Shown: positions 35,045 through 44,653, counted from the stretch's first letter. The stretch: DNA of 64,000 nucleotides from Chitinilyticum aquatile DSM 21506 (GCF_000430805.1 NZ_KE387261.1:121844-185843); one strand, 5' to 3'. Numbers and translations are program-made. Notes: generated from the sequence alone by a model not told the origin.

Positions 35045-38000
35045 TGTTTCCTTCACTCTCCGCCATGCTTGAGCGCCGTGCGCTATCGTCGCGATTATTT
35101 ACAGGCTTTGCTGTGCTGCTGCTGTTTGTACTGGGATTAGGCATGTACAGCCTCTACATCCAGCAGACGTTGAATGCCGAATTCCAGCAGATTTACGAAA
35201 AGGACCTGCGCGGCATCATCAGCATCAAGGAGGCGCAGATCAGCTATGTCCGCATGGGGCGTGCTGTCGACCAGATGGTCCGGCCAGGTGAGCCGGGCAG
35301 GGAAGGCAATGCCCGGCAGCAAGTGCTTGAAGCTGATCGCAGTCTGCAATTGGCCGTCGATGATTTTCGCCAGCGCATTTTTCGGGCCGAAGCACGGGCG
35401 CGACTTGCGCAATTCGAAAGCAGTTACGCTGAATACCGGCACAATATCGAGCAGCTCATGCAGCTTACGGAGCGGGATCGTGCTGCTGCTGCGGCTTACC
35501 TGGCATCCCCGGAGTTTGGCAAGCCGGTGCGTAGGACTGCTGATGCTCTGGACGCCATGGTTAGGATTAAGGGGGCGGGTGCACAAACTGCTGCAGATGC
35601 AGTGAACCAGAAAGTGCGGGAGAGTTTGCAGATTACTCTCGCCTCCTTGCTGGGGGTGATCTTACTCAGTGTCCTGTTCGGTACACCATTGTTGCTGTCA
35701 ATCCGGCGGCCAACCGAGCGTATCCGCGCGGCGGTCGATAAGATGGCTGCCGGTCAGCTGGCTGAGTCGGTGCCGCATACGGATTATCCGAATGAAGTCG
35801 GTCACCTTGCCCGTGCCATTGATGTGTTGCGTGGCGAAGCTCGGAAAATGGAGGAGCAGCGCTGGGTCAAGACGCATCTGGCCGAGATATCTGCCGAGCT
35901 GCAAGGAGCTGCGTCCTTCAGCGAGCTTGCCCAGAAAGTACTGTCAGGCATCGCGCCGCTGATCCGGCTCGGGCATGGCGTTTTTTACATTTATGAGGAA
36001 GACGAGCGCCAGCTGCGCCTGCTCAGCAGCTATGCCTACCGCGAGCGCAAGACACTGGCCCAGTATTTCAGGCTGGGGCAAGGGCTGGTCGGACAATGTG
36101 CGATGGAGCGCACGCCGATCATCCTGAGCCAGCCGCCGGCAGACTACATCCGCATCGGCTCGGCGCTGGGTGAAGCGCCACCGCGTGCCATCGCTGTCCT
36201 GCCGGTGCAGCACAAGGGGCGCCTGCAGGCGGTGATCGAGCTTGCTACCTTCGATGCATTCGGTGTGCGCGAGCAGGCCTTGCTGGATGGCCTGATGCCG
36301 ATTCTGGCGATGAGCATTGAAATCCTCGAGCGCAACATGAAAACCCGCACCCTGCTGGAAGAAACGCAGCGGCAGGCTGCGCAGCTGGAAGAACAGACCG
36401 AAGAACTGGAAGCGCAACAGGCTGCACTGCAGGCGACCGAAACCTGGTATCACAGCATCATCGAATCGGCTCCGGATGGCATGATCGTGACGGATGAGCA
36501 TGGGAAGATCATTCTGGCCAATCCGCAGATCGAACTCATGTTCGGTTATGGGAATGCCGAGCTGACCGGCTGCATGATCGAAATGCTGGTGCCGGAAGCG
36601 GCCCGGGGCAGGCACCGGTCGCTGAGTGACAACTATACGCAGACTGGTGAGCCGAGGCAGATGATGGCGCTGGGGCGCGAACTCAGGGGCGCGCGCAAGG
36701 ATGGCAGCGAGTTTCCGGTCGAGGTTGGCCTGTCACGGCTGCCGGCCCTCGATGGCAGGGGGGTCTGTGTTTGTGCTTCCGTGCGCGACATCAGCGAGCG
36801 CAAGGCGGCCGAAGACCATCTGGCCTCGCTCGAAGAACGCAGCCGTCTACTGCTCGGTGCGGTCGGAGATGGCATTGTCGGGCTGGATACGGACGGAAAG
36901 ATTGCCTTTGTCAATCCTGCTGTATCGCAGATGCTGGGGTACGCGGAAGAAGAGCTGGTTGGCCGGGAGATGCATGCGCTGCTGCATCACACCTATCCTG
37001 ATGGCCGCCCTTTCCCGCAGGAAAAATGCCCGATGTACCGCTCGGCCTGTGACGGGCTGGCCCGTACCGTGGATGACGAGGTGCTCTGGTGCAGGAGTGG
37101 CGGCGCACTGCCGGTCGAGTATGCAACAACGGCAATTCGCAAGAACGGTGAACTGGTGGGTACCGTGGTGGTTTTCCGGGACATCACCGAACGTCGGGCG
37201 GCTGAAAAGGCCATTCTGGAGGAACGTGCCCGCTTGCAGTACATCCTCGATTCGGCGCCACTGGGCATTGCCTTTTCGAGCGAGGGCCATATCCACTTTG
37301 CCAATCCGAAATTCGTCGAGATGTTCAATGCCCGCATCGGAGATACGCCGGTCGATCTGTATGTGAATCAGGAAGAGCGCCTGGCCATTGCCGATGCAAT
37401 CAGTGCTGGGGAAATGGTCAGTAACCGTGAAATGCAGATGTACGATCGTGACCGGCATGTCCGCGACATGCTGGTCAGCTATCTGCCCATGAGCTACGAC
37501 GGGCAGGACGGAGCACTTGGCTGGCTCATGGACATTACCGAGCGCAAGAACGCCGAAAAGGCGATCGCGCATGCCAATATGATGAGCGATTCGGCGCTGG
37601 ATCTGACCAGATCGGGTTACTGGCTGATCGATTACAGCGACCCCGATTACTACATCAGCTCCGAGCGTGCCGCCGCGATTTTTGGTGAATACCCGAAACC
37701 GGATTTCCGCTATCACCTGACGGATGAATGGTATAGCCGGATTGCCGCCGCAGACCCGGCTGTGGCCGAGGCGACTGGAGCGATCTATGCCGATGCCGTC
37801 GCGGGCAAGATTCCCCGCTACGATGCCACCTATTGCTACAAGCGACCTGTTGACGGGCGCATTGCCTGGATTCGGGCAATCGGCAATATCGAGCGCGACG
37901 AGAATGGTGCGCCGCGTTATATGTATGGTGTAACCCAGGATGTGACCGAAATCAGGGAGGCAGAAATTGCGGTACTGAAGGCGAAAGAGGTCGCCGAAGA

Positions 38001-40236
38001 TGCGACACGCGCGAAGAGCGAGTTCCTCGCCAATATGAGCCATGAAATCCGCACGCCAATGAACGCAATCATCGGCATGTCGCACCTGGCGCTGCAGACC
38101 GATCTGGACAAGAAGCAGCGCAACTACATCGAGAAAGTCTACCGCTCCGGGCAGAATCTGCTGGGCATCATCAATGACATTCTAGATTTCTCCAAAATCG
38201 AAGCCGGCAAGATGGCGATGGAAAACATCGATTTCCGGCTCGAAGACGTGATGGACAATCTGGCAAATCTGGTCGGATTGAAAGCCGAAGACAAGGGGCT
38301 TGAACTGCTGTTCAACGCCGCGCCGGATGTGCCGACTGCACTGGTTGGCGATCCCCTGCGGCTGGGGCAGGTGCTGGTCAATCTCGGCAACAATGCGGTC
38401 AAGTTCACCGACCAGGGTGAAATTGTCGTCGGTGTCGAAAAGATGGCTCTGACCGCAGATGCGGTCGAGCTGCATTTCTGGGTGAAGGATTCCGGCATCG
38501 GCATGACCGCCGAGCAGTGTGGCAGGATGTTCCAGAGCTTCAGCCAGGCCGATGCATCAACCACGCGGAAATATGGTGGCACAGGGCTCGGGCTGGCCAT
38601 TTCCAAGAATCTGGTCAGCATGATGCATGGCCGCATCTGGGTGGAAAGCGAGCCAGGCCAGGGCTCGACATTTCATTTTCTTGCCCGTTTCGGCCTGCAG
38701 GCCGAGCCGATGCCCAGGCGCATGTACCGTGCCGACGAACTGCAGGGCTGCCGTGTACTCGTCATTGATGACAATGCCACCGCACGAGAAATTCTGGTGG
38801 CCATGGCTCGCTCTTTCGGCATCGAGGCCGATGCGGCTGCGGATGGGCAGGCAGGCCTGCAGCGGATCGTCGAGGCCGATCAGGCGGCAACGCCGTATCA
38901 GCTGGTGTTGCTGGACTGGAAAATGCCGGTGATGGATGGCATAGAAACCATGCTGCGCCTGCAATCCAGCGCACTGAAAAGCAGGCCGGAAGTGATCATG
39001 GTGACGGCATTCGGCCGGGAAGAGGCACAGGCCAGTGCGCTGCAACGCGGCGTGGTCATCAAGTCGGTGCTGGCAAAACCGGTGACGCCTTCGACTTTGC
39101 TGGAAAGCATCGGGGAGGCACTGGGCAAGGGCGTCCTTCTGGAAACACGGCAGCATGAGAAACAGTCCAGCCTGGCTGAAGTGACCGCACGACTGAAGGG
39201 AACCCGATTGTTGCTGGTGGAGGATAATGAACTCAACCAGGAACTGGCGGCCGAGTTGCTGACCCAGGTGGGAGCCACGGTGGTGACTGCCGCTAATGGC
39301 CAGGAAGCGCTGGATGTGCTTGCCCGTGACCCGCATTTCGATGGCGTACTGATGGATTGCCAGATGCCGGTGATGGACGGTTACGAGGCGACCCGGGCAC
39401 TGCGGGCCCAGCCGCAGTTTGCCGGCCTTCCCATCATCGCCATGACGGCCAATGCCATGGCTGGTGACCGCGAAAAGGTGCTCGACGCCGGCATGCAGGA
39501 TCACATCGCCAAGCCACTGAATGTGGACAGCATGTTTGCCACCATCGTCCGCTGGGTCCGTCCTGCCCATGGCGCTGCAGCGGATGTGGCTCCCGCTGCT
39601 GCCCGAGCAGCCTCGCTTGCGACACCCCAAACAGTGCTGCCGGATTTGCCCGGAATCGATGTTGCCGCCGGGCTGGAGACGACCATGAACAATACCCACC
39701 TATATTCCCGTCTGCTGCTCAAGTTCCGCGATACCCAGGGTGCCTTTGCCCAGCTGTTTGCTGCCGCCAGCGCCGAGGCTGACCCGAGTGCTCCTGCCCG
39801 GGCGGCTCACACCCTCAAGGGCACTGCCGGCAATATCGGTGCCAGAGCCCTGCAGGCCGCCGCCGCCAGACTTGAGCAGGTCTGCGCGAACGGAGGGGAC
39901 TCCGCGATGGTCGGAGCCGCGCTGGAGAAGGTGCTGGCCGAGCTCGAGCCTGTCATGGCTGGTCTTGCCGCACTGGAGTCCGGCGAGAAGGCTTTGCAGG
40001 CCAACCCGCTCGCCGATGATGCGGCATTGCATGAAAAGCTGCTGGCACTCAGACCCTTGCTGGAGGCAAGCGATACGGCGGTGGCTGACGTCATGGACCT
40101 GCTGCTCTCGGACTATTCCGGGCATTTCTCTGCATCAGGCTTGAAAAAGCTGGCCGAGGCCGTCGAGAACTTCGATTATGATATGGCGCTTGAGGTTCTT
40201 GATAGCCTGCTTGTGTGCTCTGGTACGGGAGCGTGA
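35041..40236 (+). CDS. Hybrid sensor histidine kinase, 1731 aa
   Basis: Domain order: TM (about 18-40), four-helix-bundle periplasmic domain, TM (about 198-220), HAMP, GAF (about 285-435), coiled coil, four PAS domains (about 467-980), HisKA with phospho-His about 1001 (FLANMSHEIRTPMNAIIGM), HATPase (GTGLGLAISKNLV), REC1 with Asp about 1292 (LLDWKMPVMDG), REC2 with Asp about 1439 (LMDCQMPVMDG), Hpt with His about 1590 (AHTLKGTAGNIGA). The chain allows a full internal His-Asp-His phosphorelay to an external receiver, most likely that of the HD-GYP protein two genes upstream. It overlaps the Cache-GAF gene by 4 nt. Confidence 0.95.
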   Translation: MMFPSLSAMLERRALSSRLFTGFAVLLLFVLGLGMYSLYIQQTLNAEFQQIYEKDLRGIISIKEAQISYVRMGRAVDQMVRPGEPGREGNARQQVLEADRSLQLAVDDFRQRIFRAEARARLAQFESSYAEYRHNIEQLMQLTERDRAAAAAYLASPEFGKPVRRTADALDAMVRIKGAGAQTAADAVNQKVRESLQITLASLLGVILLSVLFGTPLLLSIRRPTERIRAAVDKMAAGQLAESVPHTDYPNEVGHLARAIDVLRGEARKMEEQRWVKTHLAEISAELQGAASFSELAQKVLSGIAPLIRLGHGVFYIYEEDERQLRLLSSYAYRERKTLAQYFRLGQGLVGQCAMERTPIILSQPPADYIRIGSALGEAPPRAIAVLPVQHKGRLQAVIELATFDAFGVREQALLDGLMPILAMSIEILERNMKTRTLLEETQRQAAQLEEQTEELEAQQAALQATETWYHSIIESAPDGMIVTDEHGKIILANPQIELMFGYGNAELTGCMIEMLVPEAARGRHRSLSDNYTQTGEPRQMMALGRELRGARKDGSEFPVEVGLSRLPALDGRGVCVCASVRDISERKAAEDHLASLEERSRLLLGAVGDGIVGLDTDGKIAFVNPAVSQMLGYAEEELVGREMHALLHHTYPDGRPFPQEKCPMYRSACDGLARTVDDEVLWCRSGGALPVEYATTAIRKNGELVGTVVVFRDITERRAAEKAILEERARLQYILDSAPLGIAFSSEGHIHFANPKFVEMFNARIGDTPVDLYVNQEERLAIADAISAGEMVSNREMQMYDRDRHVRDMLVSYLPMSYDGQDGALGWLMDITERKNAEKAIAHANMMSDSALDLTRSGYWLIDYSDPDYYISSERAAAIFGEYPKPDFRYHLTDEWYSRIAAADPAVAEATGAIYADAVAGKIPRYDATYCYKRPVDGRIAWIRAIGNIERDENGAPRYMYGVTQDVTEIREAEIAVLKAKEVAEDATRAKSEFLANMSHEIRTPMNAIIGMSHLALQTDLDKKQRNYIEKVYRSGQNLLGIINDILDFSKIEAGKMAMENIDFRLEDVMDNLANLVGLKAEDKGLELLFNAAPDVPTALVGDPLRLGQVLVNLGNNAVKFTDQGEIVVGVEKMALTADAVELHFWVKDSGIGMTAEQCGRMFQSFSQADASTTRKYGGTGLGLAISKNLVSMMHGRIWVESEPGQGSTFHFLARFGLQAEPMPRRMYRADELQGCRVLVIDDNATAREILVAMARSFGIEADAAADGQAGLQRIVEADQAATPYQLVLLDWKMPVMDGIETMLRLQSSALKSRPEVIMVTAFGREEAQASALQRGVVIKSVLAKPVTPSTLLESIGEALGKGVLLETRQHEKQSSLAEVTARLKGTRLLLVEDNELNQELAAELLTQVGATVVTAANGQEALDVLARDPHFDGVLMDCQMPVMDGYEATRALRAQPQFAGLPIIAMTANAMAGDREKVLDAGMQDHIAKPLNVDSMFATIVRWVRPAHGAAADVAPAAARAASLATPQTVLPDLPGIDVAAGLETTMNNTHLYSRLLLKFRDTQGAFAQLFAAASAEADPSAPARAAHTLKGTAGNIGARALQAAAARLEQVCANGGDSAMVGAALEKVLAELEPVMAGLAALESGEKALQANPLADDAALHEKLLALRPLLEASDTAVADVMDLLLSDYSGHFSASGLKKLAEAVENFDYDMALEVLDSLLVCSGTGA

Positions 40237-40292
40237 GCGTATCAAGGCCGTTCTCCGGAAGGCGCCGGCTGGTGGCTGCATCTGCCGCTCAG

Positions 40293-40317
40293 AAAAAGCC
40301 CCGCCAGCAGGCGGGGC
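40293..40317 (-). terminator. Terminator of the polysaccharide deacetylase gene
   Basis: GCCCCGCC (40298-40305), AGCA, GGCGGGGC (40310-40317). The A-run at 40293-40297 gives a T-tail on the minus strand. Confidence 0.85.
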
Positions 40318-40355
40318 AAAGCGTTCAAGCTGAAGTTTGTTTCTATTGCGTGTGC

Positions 40356-42029
40356 TTAGCGCAGCTCGATGGCTCCGGCAAACGGATCGGCGGTCACGAA
40401 ATACTGGTTGTCACGCTTCACGACCACCAGATCCTTGCCGGCCTGACGTGCGGCCAGTGGTGCTGCAGCATTGATCGGGTTGAGCTGCAGTGTGATCGGG
40501 GTGGCGTACTTGGCGCATTCCGGGGCGCTGGTGTCGAAGGTCACCGATTTCAGATCGCTGCCGAGTACCGGCTTGCAATACTGGCGGGCAAAGCGGTAAC
40601 GGATGACTTCACTCGGGCCGGCCATCCAGAGCAACCCGTCATCAACCTTGGCTTTCACGTAGTCCAGATGTGCGGTGTAACGCGCCAGCGGAATCGATTC
40701 CCAGCTGCTGTCGGCAACGCCGTGCGCCGTGCGGGTAGCCCAGCCGCCACTGCTGATGGCGGCATCCACATGCAGGTTGAGAATTTCACTACCCTGCGGG
40801 TAGAGCGACCAGATGCCGGTGTTGGTGAACAGATCCCATTTGATCTGATAGGGGTCGGCAAAGTCGGCCATGTTCACACCGGCGGCGTTGCCATATTCGA
40901 TGCCGCCACTGGCGTTGACGCGGTTTGGTGCCCGGCCGCCCAGATAACCGGCGGCGCTGCGCAGATAGGCCAGCGGTGCATCGGGGGCGATGTCGGAAGG
41001 CCAGGCAAAATACGTGACGCGATAACCATCGAGCCTGGCGGCGATATCGTCGCTGGCGCCCTTGATTTCAGCCGCGCTATCCCAGTTTGCCGTGTTGGCA
41101 TCGTAGTGATTGCGGGTGTGGCTGTAGATTTCATTGCCGTTGGCAATCATCTGCTTTGCTGCCGTCCAGTGGTATTCGGCGCATTTGCTCGAAATGATGC
41201 CGAAGGCGGCAACGAGACCTCGGGCTTTCAGCTCCGGCATCGCATAGTTGATCTGGCCGTCGGTGATGTAGGCACAAAGGTCGTCATGGACCAGCGAATA
41301 GGCGGCCTTGGCGCCGTTTTTCCAGTTGCTGGTGCTGACATAGCCGACGACGGGGCCCGGTGTGGGCGTCACCGTCGGGGTTAGTGTCGGGGTCGGTGTT
41401 GCCGTCGGTGTGACTGTAGGAGTCGGTGTTGCCGTAGGCGTAGCGGTCGGAGTCGGTGTGGTGGTTGGCGTCACCGTCGGTGTCGGCGTTGCATTCCCGG
41501 CATCGCCAATCAGTTTCCATACACCCCACGCCCCGGATTTGCTCGGGTCATCGCCCTGGGTCCACCACTTGGCTACGTAAATTTTGCCATTGAAGCTCAC
41601 GCGCTGCCCGCCGTTGTACTGTTTGGCGGCATCCCAGGCGGGAGCACTGCCGACAGGTGTCGGAGTGATGGTGGGGGTGGCGGTCGGTGTTGGTGTTGCC
41701 GTGGCCGTCGGCGTGCTGGTTGGCGTTGGAGTGGCCGTTGGTGTTGGAGTGGCGGTTGGTATGGCAGTGGGAGTCGCGGTCGGAGTCGGAGTTGCGGTCG
41801 GGTTGCTGCCTGTGCCCAGATCCTTCCAGAGTGTGGGCGTGGAAGCCGGGTTCCAGTTTGCGCCAACGTAGGCGGTGTGCGTTGTGAGGGCCTGGTAAGT
41901 GTGGCCGTTGTAGCTGACCTGTGTTCCGGCGTTATAAGTTGCGCCTTCCTGCCAGGCTGGGGCGGCGGCAAAACTGCTGGCGGCAATCGCCATACCGCCC
42001 AGTGCGGCGCTGAGGTTGTAATAGTTCAC
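40356..42029 (-). CDS. Secreted chitin-binding polysaccharide deacetylase
   Basis: A 557-residue exported protein. Signal peptide (about 1-23), a CBM5/12-like chitin-binding module (WQEGATYNAGTQVSYNGHTYQAL...), a Thr-Pro linker of about 55 residues, a second CBM5/12 module (WDAAKQYNGGQRVSFNGKIYVAKWW), another Thr-Pro linker, then a NodB-like polysaccharide deacetylase domain: VHDDLCAY gives the metal Asp and HTRNH the metal histidines. Probable substrate is chitin or chito-oligosaccharides. The modular make-up suggests a surface or secreted enzyme acting on insoluble chitin. It ends at a strong terminator. Confidence 0.88.
   Translation of the reverse strand: MNYYNLSAALGGMAIAASSFAAAPAWQEGATYNAGTQVSYNGHTYQALTTHTAYVGANWNPASTPTLWKDLGTGSNPTATPTPTATPTAIPTATPTPTATPTPTSTPTATATPTPTATPTITPTPVGSAPAWDAAKQYNGGQRVSFNGKIYVAKWWTQGDDPSKSGAWGVWKLIGDAGNATPTPTVTPTTTPTPTATPTATPTPTVTPTATPTPTLTPTVTPTPGPVVGYVSTSNWKNGAKAAYSLVHDDLCAYITDGQINYAMPELKARGLVAAFGIISSKCAEYHWTAAKQMIANGNEIYSHTRNHYDANTANWDSAAEIKGASDDIAARLDGYRVTYFAWPSDIAPDAPLAYLRSAAGYLGGRAPNRVNASGGIEYGNAAGVNMADFADPYQIKWDLFTNTGIWSLYPQGSEILNLHVDAAISSGGWATRTAHGVADSSWESIPLARYTAHLDYVKAKVDDGLLWMAGPSEVIRYRFARQYCKPVLGSDLKSVTFDTSAPECAKYATPITLQLNPINAAAPLAARQAGKDLVVVKRDNQYFVTADPFAGAIELR
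41362..41490. repeat. Low-complexity repeats encoding a Thr-Pro linker (second linker)
   Basis: On the plus strand GGTGTTGCCGT/GTCGGAGTCGGTGT units recur, encoding (T-P)n-A-T-P on the minus strand. Such tracts can vary in length by slippage. Confidence 0.8.
41662..41808. repeat. Low-complexity repeats encoding a Thr-Pro linker (first linker)
   Basis: The same hexamer-like units (GGCGTT/GGAGTC/GGTGTT) as the other linker, separating the two chitin-binding modules. Confidence 0.8.
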
Positions 42030-42284
42030 GGTCGGGTCTCCATCTTCCTGGTTTTGTTGTATGCACCTGTGCGCTTTGTCCGTGCAAGGGCGGTGCTGCT
42101 GGCCCGGTCCGGCTCTTTTTCAGGTGCGGGAGACACTATTGCAGTGCGGTGGAAGTCTGCCTAGGGCGAGACGGGAGTGCATTCACGAATGGAAGTGTTC
42201 GGTTATGAAAAATCAATAAAAACAATTGGATATGTTTGTTGTTCTGTAATGGCGATTTCACGAATGGCGTTGTCTTGCGCTGGT

Positions 42285-42301
42285 GGGCAGATGTTCTGCC
42301 C
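42285..42301 (-). terminator. Hairpin downstream of the CHAD gene
   Basis: Perfect GGGCAGA/TCTGCCC with a 3-nt loop, 34 bp after the CHAD stop, without a T-run. The rest of the 305-bp gap up to 42030 is AT-richer and holds an 11-bp direct repeat TTCACGAATGG (42182 and about 42255), probably promoter DNA of the deacetylase gene. Confidence 0.4.
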
Positions 42302-42334
42302 GCCCGATACCATGCTCTTGCCGTGAAACGAAAG

Positions 42335-43117
42335 CTATGCGGACAGTTGGACAGGTTGGAGGCGCAGGCCCAAGGCATGGGCAAGTTCAGGCAGAACGGA
42401 AATCACTTCGAGCAGAGCCTGCTTGCGGGCTGCTTCGATCTGTTGTGCATCGGCTTCGGTGTAGTGGCCGAGCAGCAGCAGGTTGTCCAGGTCATGCAGG
42501 TCACCCAGACGCGATTGCGCGCGTTTGAGGGGCTGCAGCAGTGCCAGATCGTCATCGGGGAGCGCCGTACTGCCGGCATCGAGCAGGTAGCGCAGGCGCT
42601 TGATATCGAGACGGAGCGCATGCCATTGCGCAGCCGGGCTGTCCGGGCGGATGGCTGCCAGGTGGATGCCCAGCCGGCGCCGCAGCTTCTTCTGCCGGGC
42701 AAGCAACTGCGCCTGCGAGATGGCGCCGCTGCGCGCAAACAGCCGATTGCTGTCCTGCAGCAAGTCTTCCCACTCGGGGCTTGCCAGATCGGCCTGCAGT
42801 TGCGCCTGCGCCTGCATGGCGGCTTCGCCAAGGCGGGCGACGAGCGGATGGCCGGGCAGCAGGCGAGCCAGCAATTCACACTGCACATCAAGGTCACGCG
42901 GGTGATTGGTACTGGCCGCCGCGCGGTGCCAGCGCTCGCGCAATGCAGTCCAGCGCGGTTTCTTGCCCTGCAGCGGCAGCAGCGCGCGCAGGCTGCGCAG
43001 TGCGATGCGCAGATCGTGCAGGCTGTCGCTGTCGTGTGTGCCCAGCAGGCGGTGATGCTGGCGGGAGATGCTGGCCAGCAGCGCATAGAGCTGGCATTGC
43101 AGCAGGTCTGTGGTCAT
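42335..43117 (-). CDS. CHAD-domain protein
   Basis: A 260-residue helical protein rich in His, Arg and Lys on a regular pattern: DSLHDLRIALRSLRALL, NHPRDLDVQ, HALRLDIKRLRYLLDAG and RLGDLHDLDNL are the CHAD motifs. CHAD domains bind inorganic polyphosphate and target proteins to polyphosphate granules. No CYTH domain is fused, so it is a stand-alone CHAD. It is transcribed towards the chitin deacetylase gene region. Confidence 0.9.
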   Translation of the reverse strand: MTTDLLQCQLYALLASISRQHHRLLGTHDSDSLHDLRIALRSLRALLPLQGKKPRWTALRERWHRAAASTNHPRDLDVQCELLARLLPGHPLVARLGEAAMQAQAQLQADLASPEWEDLLQDSNRLFARSGAISQAQLLARQKKLRRRLGIHLAAIRPDSPAAQWHALRLDIKRLRYLLDAGSTALPDDDLALLQPLKRAQSRLGDLHDLDNLLLLGHYTEADAQQIEAARKQALLEVISVLPELAHALGLRLQPVQLSA

Positions 43118-43177
43118 GATGGCTTACCGTTGCCGGACCATTACAGTGTAGACCGTCAGTGTCACATTGGTATTGGT

Positions 43178-43226
43178 GGGTATATGCTCTTAGCCATTAA
43201 TATGAAATGGCTTTGGAGTTATACCT
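43178..43226. repeat. 49-bp palindromic repeat, copy 5
   Basis: GGGTATATGCTCTTAGCCAT...TGGCTTTGGAGTTATACCT. The TAA stop of the HAD gene (43219-43221) lies inside it. Confidence 0.85.
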
Positions 43227-43917
43227 TGCTGGGTAATTCAGCTGCGCTCAGCCAGTTCCTTGCCAGCGCCCGTGCTTCGTCCAGCGACCGCACCACGGGA
43301 ATGCCAAGAGCCAGTGTCCTTGCATCGGGTTCGCGCAGATCCGGAATCATGATGACGCGGCACCCGGCTGCGTGCGCGGCCTGTGCGCCGAAATTGGAAT
43401 CCTCGAAGGCGAGGCATTCCTGCGGTGCAACGCCAAGTGCGGCAGCGGCCTTCAGGTAGATTTCCGGTGCCGGCTTGGGATGGGTGACTTCATTGCCGCA
43501 GACGGTAGCCTCGAAATAGGGCCACAAGCCGGCAGCCTGCAGATGATGTTCGGCAATCGGCCGGCGGGTCGAGGTGGCGACGGCGCAGGGAAAGCGCTGT
43601 TCAGCCAGCCACTCCAGCATCGCGATGATGCCGGCCTTGTGCGGGATCGGTGCCTCGGTCAGCGCCAGATAATGGCGGTGCGTGCAGGCAATCAGCTCCG
43701 CAATCAGGCCGGTATCGGGCAGGTACTGCGCCAGATGATCGGCCACCTTGCTGGAGTGCATGCCGACCATGCCCAGAATCGCCTCCTGCTGCAGGGTGAT
43801 TGCCAGCTCTGCCGAAGCGTGTTCCCAGGCCACAAGGGCGATGCGTTCGGTGTCCAGCATCAGCCCGTCCATGTCGAAAATGGCGGCGCGGAGTCGGGCG
43901 GGGGCAGCGTGTGTCAT
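43219..43917 (-). CDS. HAD-superfamily hydrolase (phosphosugar phosphatase-like)
   Basis: A 232-residue HAD-IA hydrolase with motif I DMDGLMLDTE, motif II VATSTRRP, motif III Lys in THPKPAPE and motif IV FEDSNFGAQAA. It resembles YieH/YfbT-type phosphatases acting on sugar phosphates. The last codons (PSKV-stop) come from the 49-bp repeat, so the original C-terminus may have been different. Confidence 0.9.
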   Translation of the reverse strand: MTHAAPARLRAAIFDMDGLMLDTERIALVAWEHASAELAITLQQEAILGMVGMHSSKVADHLAQYLPDTGLIAELIACTHRHYLALTEAPIPHKAGIIAMLEWLAEQRFPCAVATSTRRPIAEHHLQAAGLWPYFEATVCGNEVTHPKPAPEIYLKAAAALGVAPQECLAFEDSNFGAQAAHAAGCRVIMIPDLREPDARTLALGIPVVRSLDEARALARNWLSAAELPSKV

Positions 43918-44017
43918 GCGGGTTCCTGTCTATAATCGGGGTTCTGACTGACCCGCGCAGTTTAACCAAGCTTCGGCCGCCATGCCGCAATGAATTTTCC
44001 CGATGACGAATCGCACG

Positions 44018-44401
44018 ATGACGACACCTGACTCCTGCCCCTGCGGCTCCGGCGTATCCCTTGCCCAGTGTTGCGGCCGCTATCATGAGGGGCTCGCCGC
44101 ACCCGATCCCGAGCGCCTGATGCGCTCGCGTTACAGCGCCTATGTGCTGGGTCTGGAGCCCTATCTGCTGGCCACCTGGCATGCATCAACCCGGCCTGAA
44201 TCGATGGGTCTGGCTGATGAGCCGCGGGTGAAGTGGCTGGGTCTCAAGGTCAACCTTGCCCACTCTGAGGGCGGGCATGGCGTGGTGGCCTTTGTTGCCC
44301 GCTACAAGGTGGGTGGGCGGGCATACCGGCTGGAAGAATACAGCCGTTTTGTCTGCGAGGACGGGCGCTGGTTCTATGTGGATGGCGACGTGAGCGACTG
44401 A
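44018..44401 (+). CDS. YchJ-family SEC-C motif protein
   Basis: About 127 residues. The N-terminal CPCGSGVSLAQCCGRYH is a SEC-C zinc motif and the following LMRSRYSAYVLGLEPYLLATWH is the YchJ signature; the C-terminal domain is NTF2-like. Function unknown. The frame also offers an ATG at 44003; I prefer 44018 (MTTPDSCPCGSG) as closer to family starts. It ends at a terminator at 44431-44465. Confidence 0.88.
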   Translation: MTTPDSCPCGSGVSLAQCCGRYHEGLAAPDPERLMRSRYSAYVLGLEPYLLATWHASTRPESMGLADEPRVKWLGLKVNLAHSEGGHGVVAFVARYKVGGRAYRLEEYSRFVCEDGRWFYVDGDVSD

Positions 44402-44430
44402 TTGCACAATCCGCTGCCAGCCGATTGACA

Positions 44431-44465
44431 CGCCGCCCCGGTGCGAACCGGAGGCGGCGTTTTTC
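44431..44465 (+). terminator. Terminator of the ychJ-like gene
   Basis: CGCCGCC (44431-44437) and GGCGGCG (44453-44459) with an inner CCGGTGCGAACCGG stem, then TTTTT. Confidence 0.85.
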
Positions 44466-44532
44466 ATGGCGTGCTCCGTGTGCGTTTCCGGTGCACGGTA
44501 ATGCACCATGATTGCGACATAGTGCACAAAAC

Positions 44533-44547
44533 CGTAGTTATGCTACG
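44533..44547. promoter_or_regulatory. Putative operator CGTAG-N5-CTACG
   Basis: A perfect 5-bp inverted repeat with a 5-nt spacer in AT-rich DNA upstream of the small ORF. The same geometry recurs at 44654. Half-sites ACTACA (44575-44580) and TGTAG (44620-44624) lie between them. Confidence 0.5.
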
Positions 44548-44653
44548 ACGATGCTGTTTCAATATTTCAAAATGACTACATTGCAAGTATATGAAAATAA
44601 AGATTAATTACATTTGATGTGTAGTAAAATACATTACGTTACCTTGTTATATA

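Noticed and set aside
41362-41871. Plus-strand frames with Val-Gly repeats (elastin-like)
   Set aside because: They are the antisense of the Thr-Pro linkers of the secreted deacetylase and have no start signals.
42236-43459. A 407-codon plus-strand frame across the CHAD gene
   Set aside because: It crosses the CHAD gene, a repeat and part of the HAD gene without any domain; the minus-strand genes explain the sequence.
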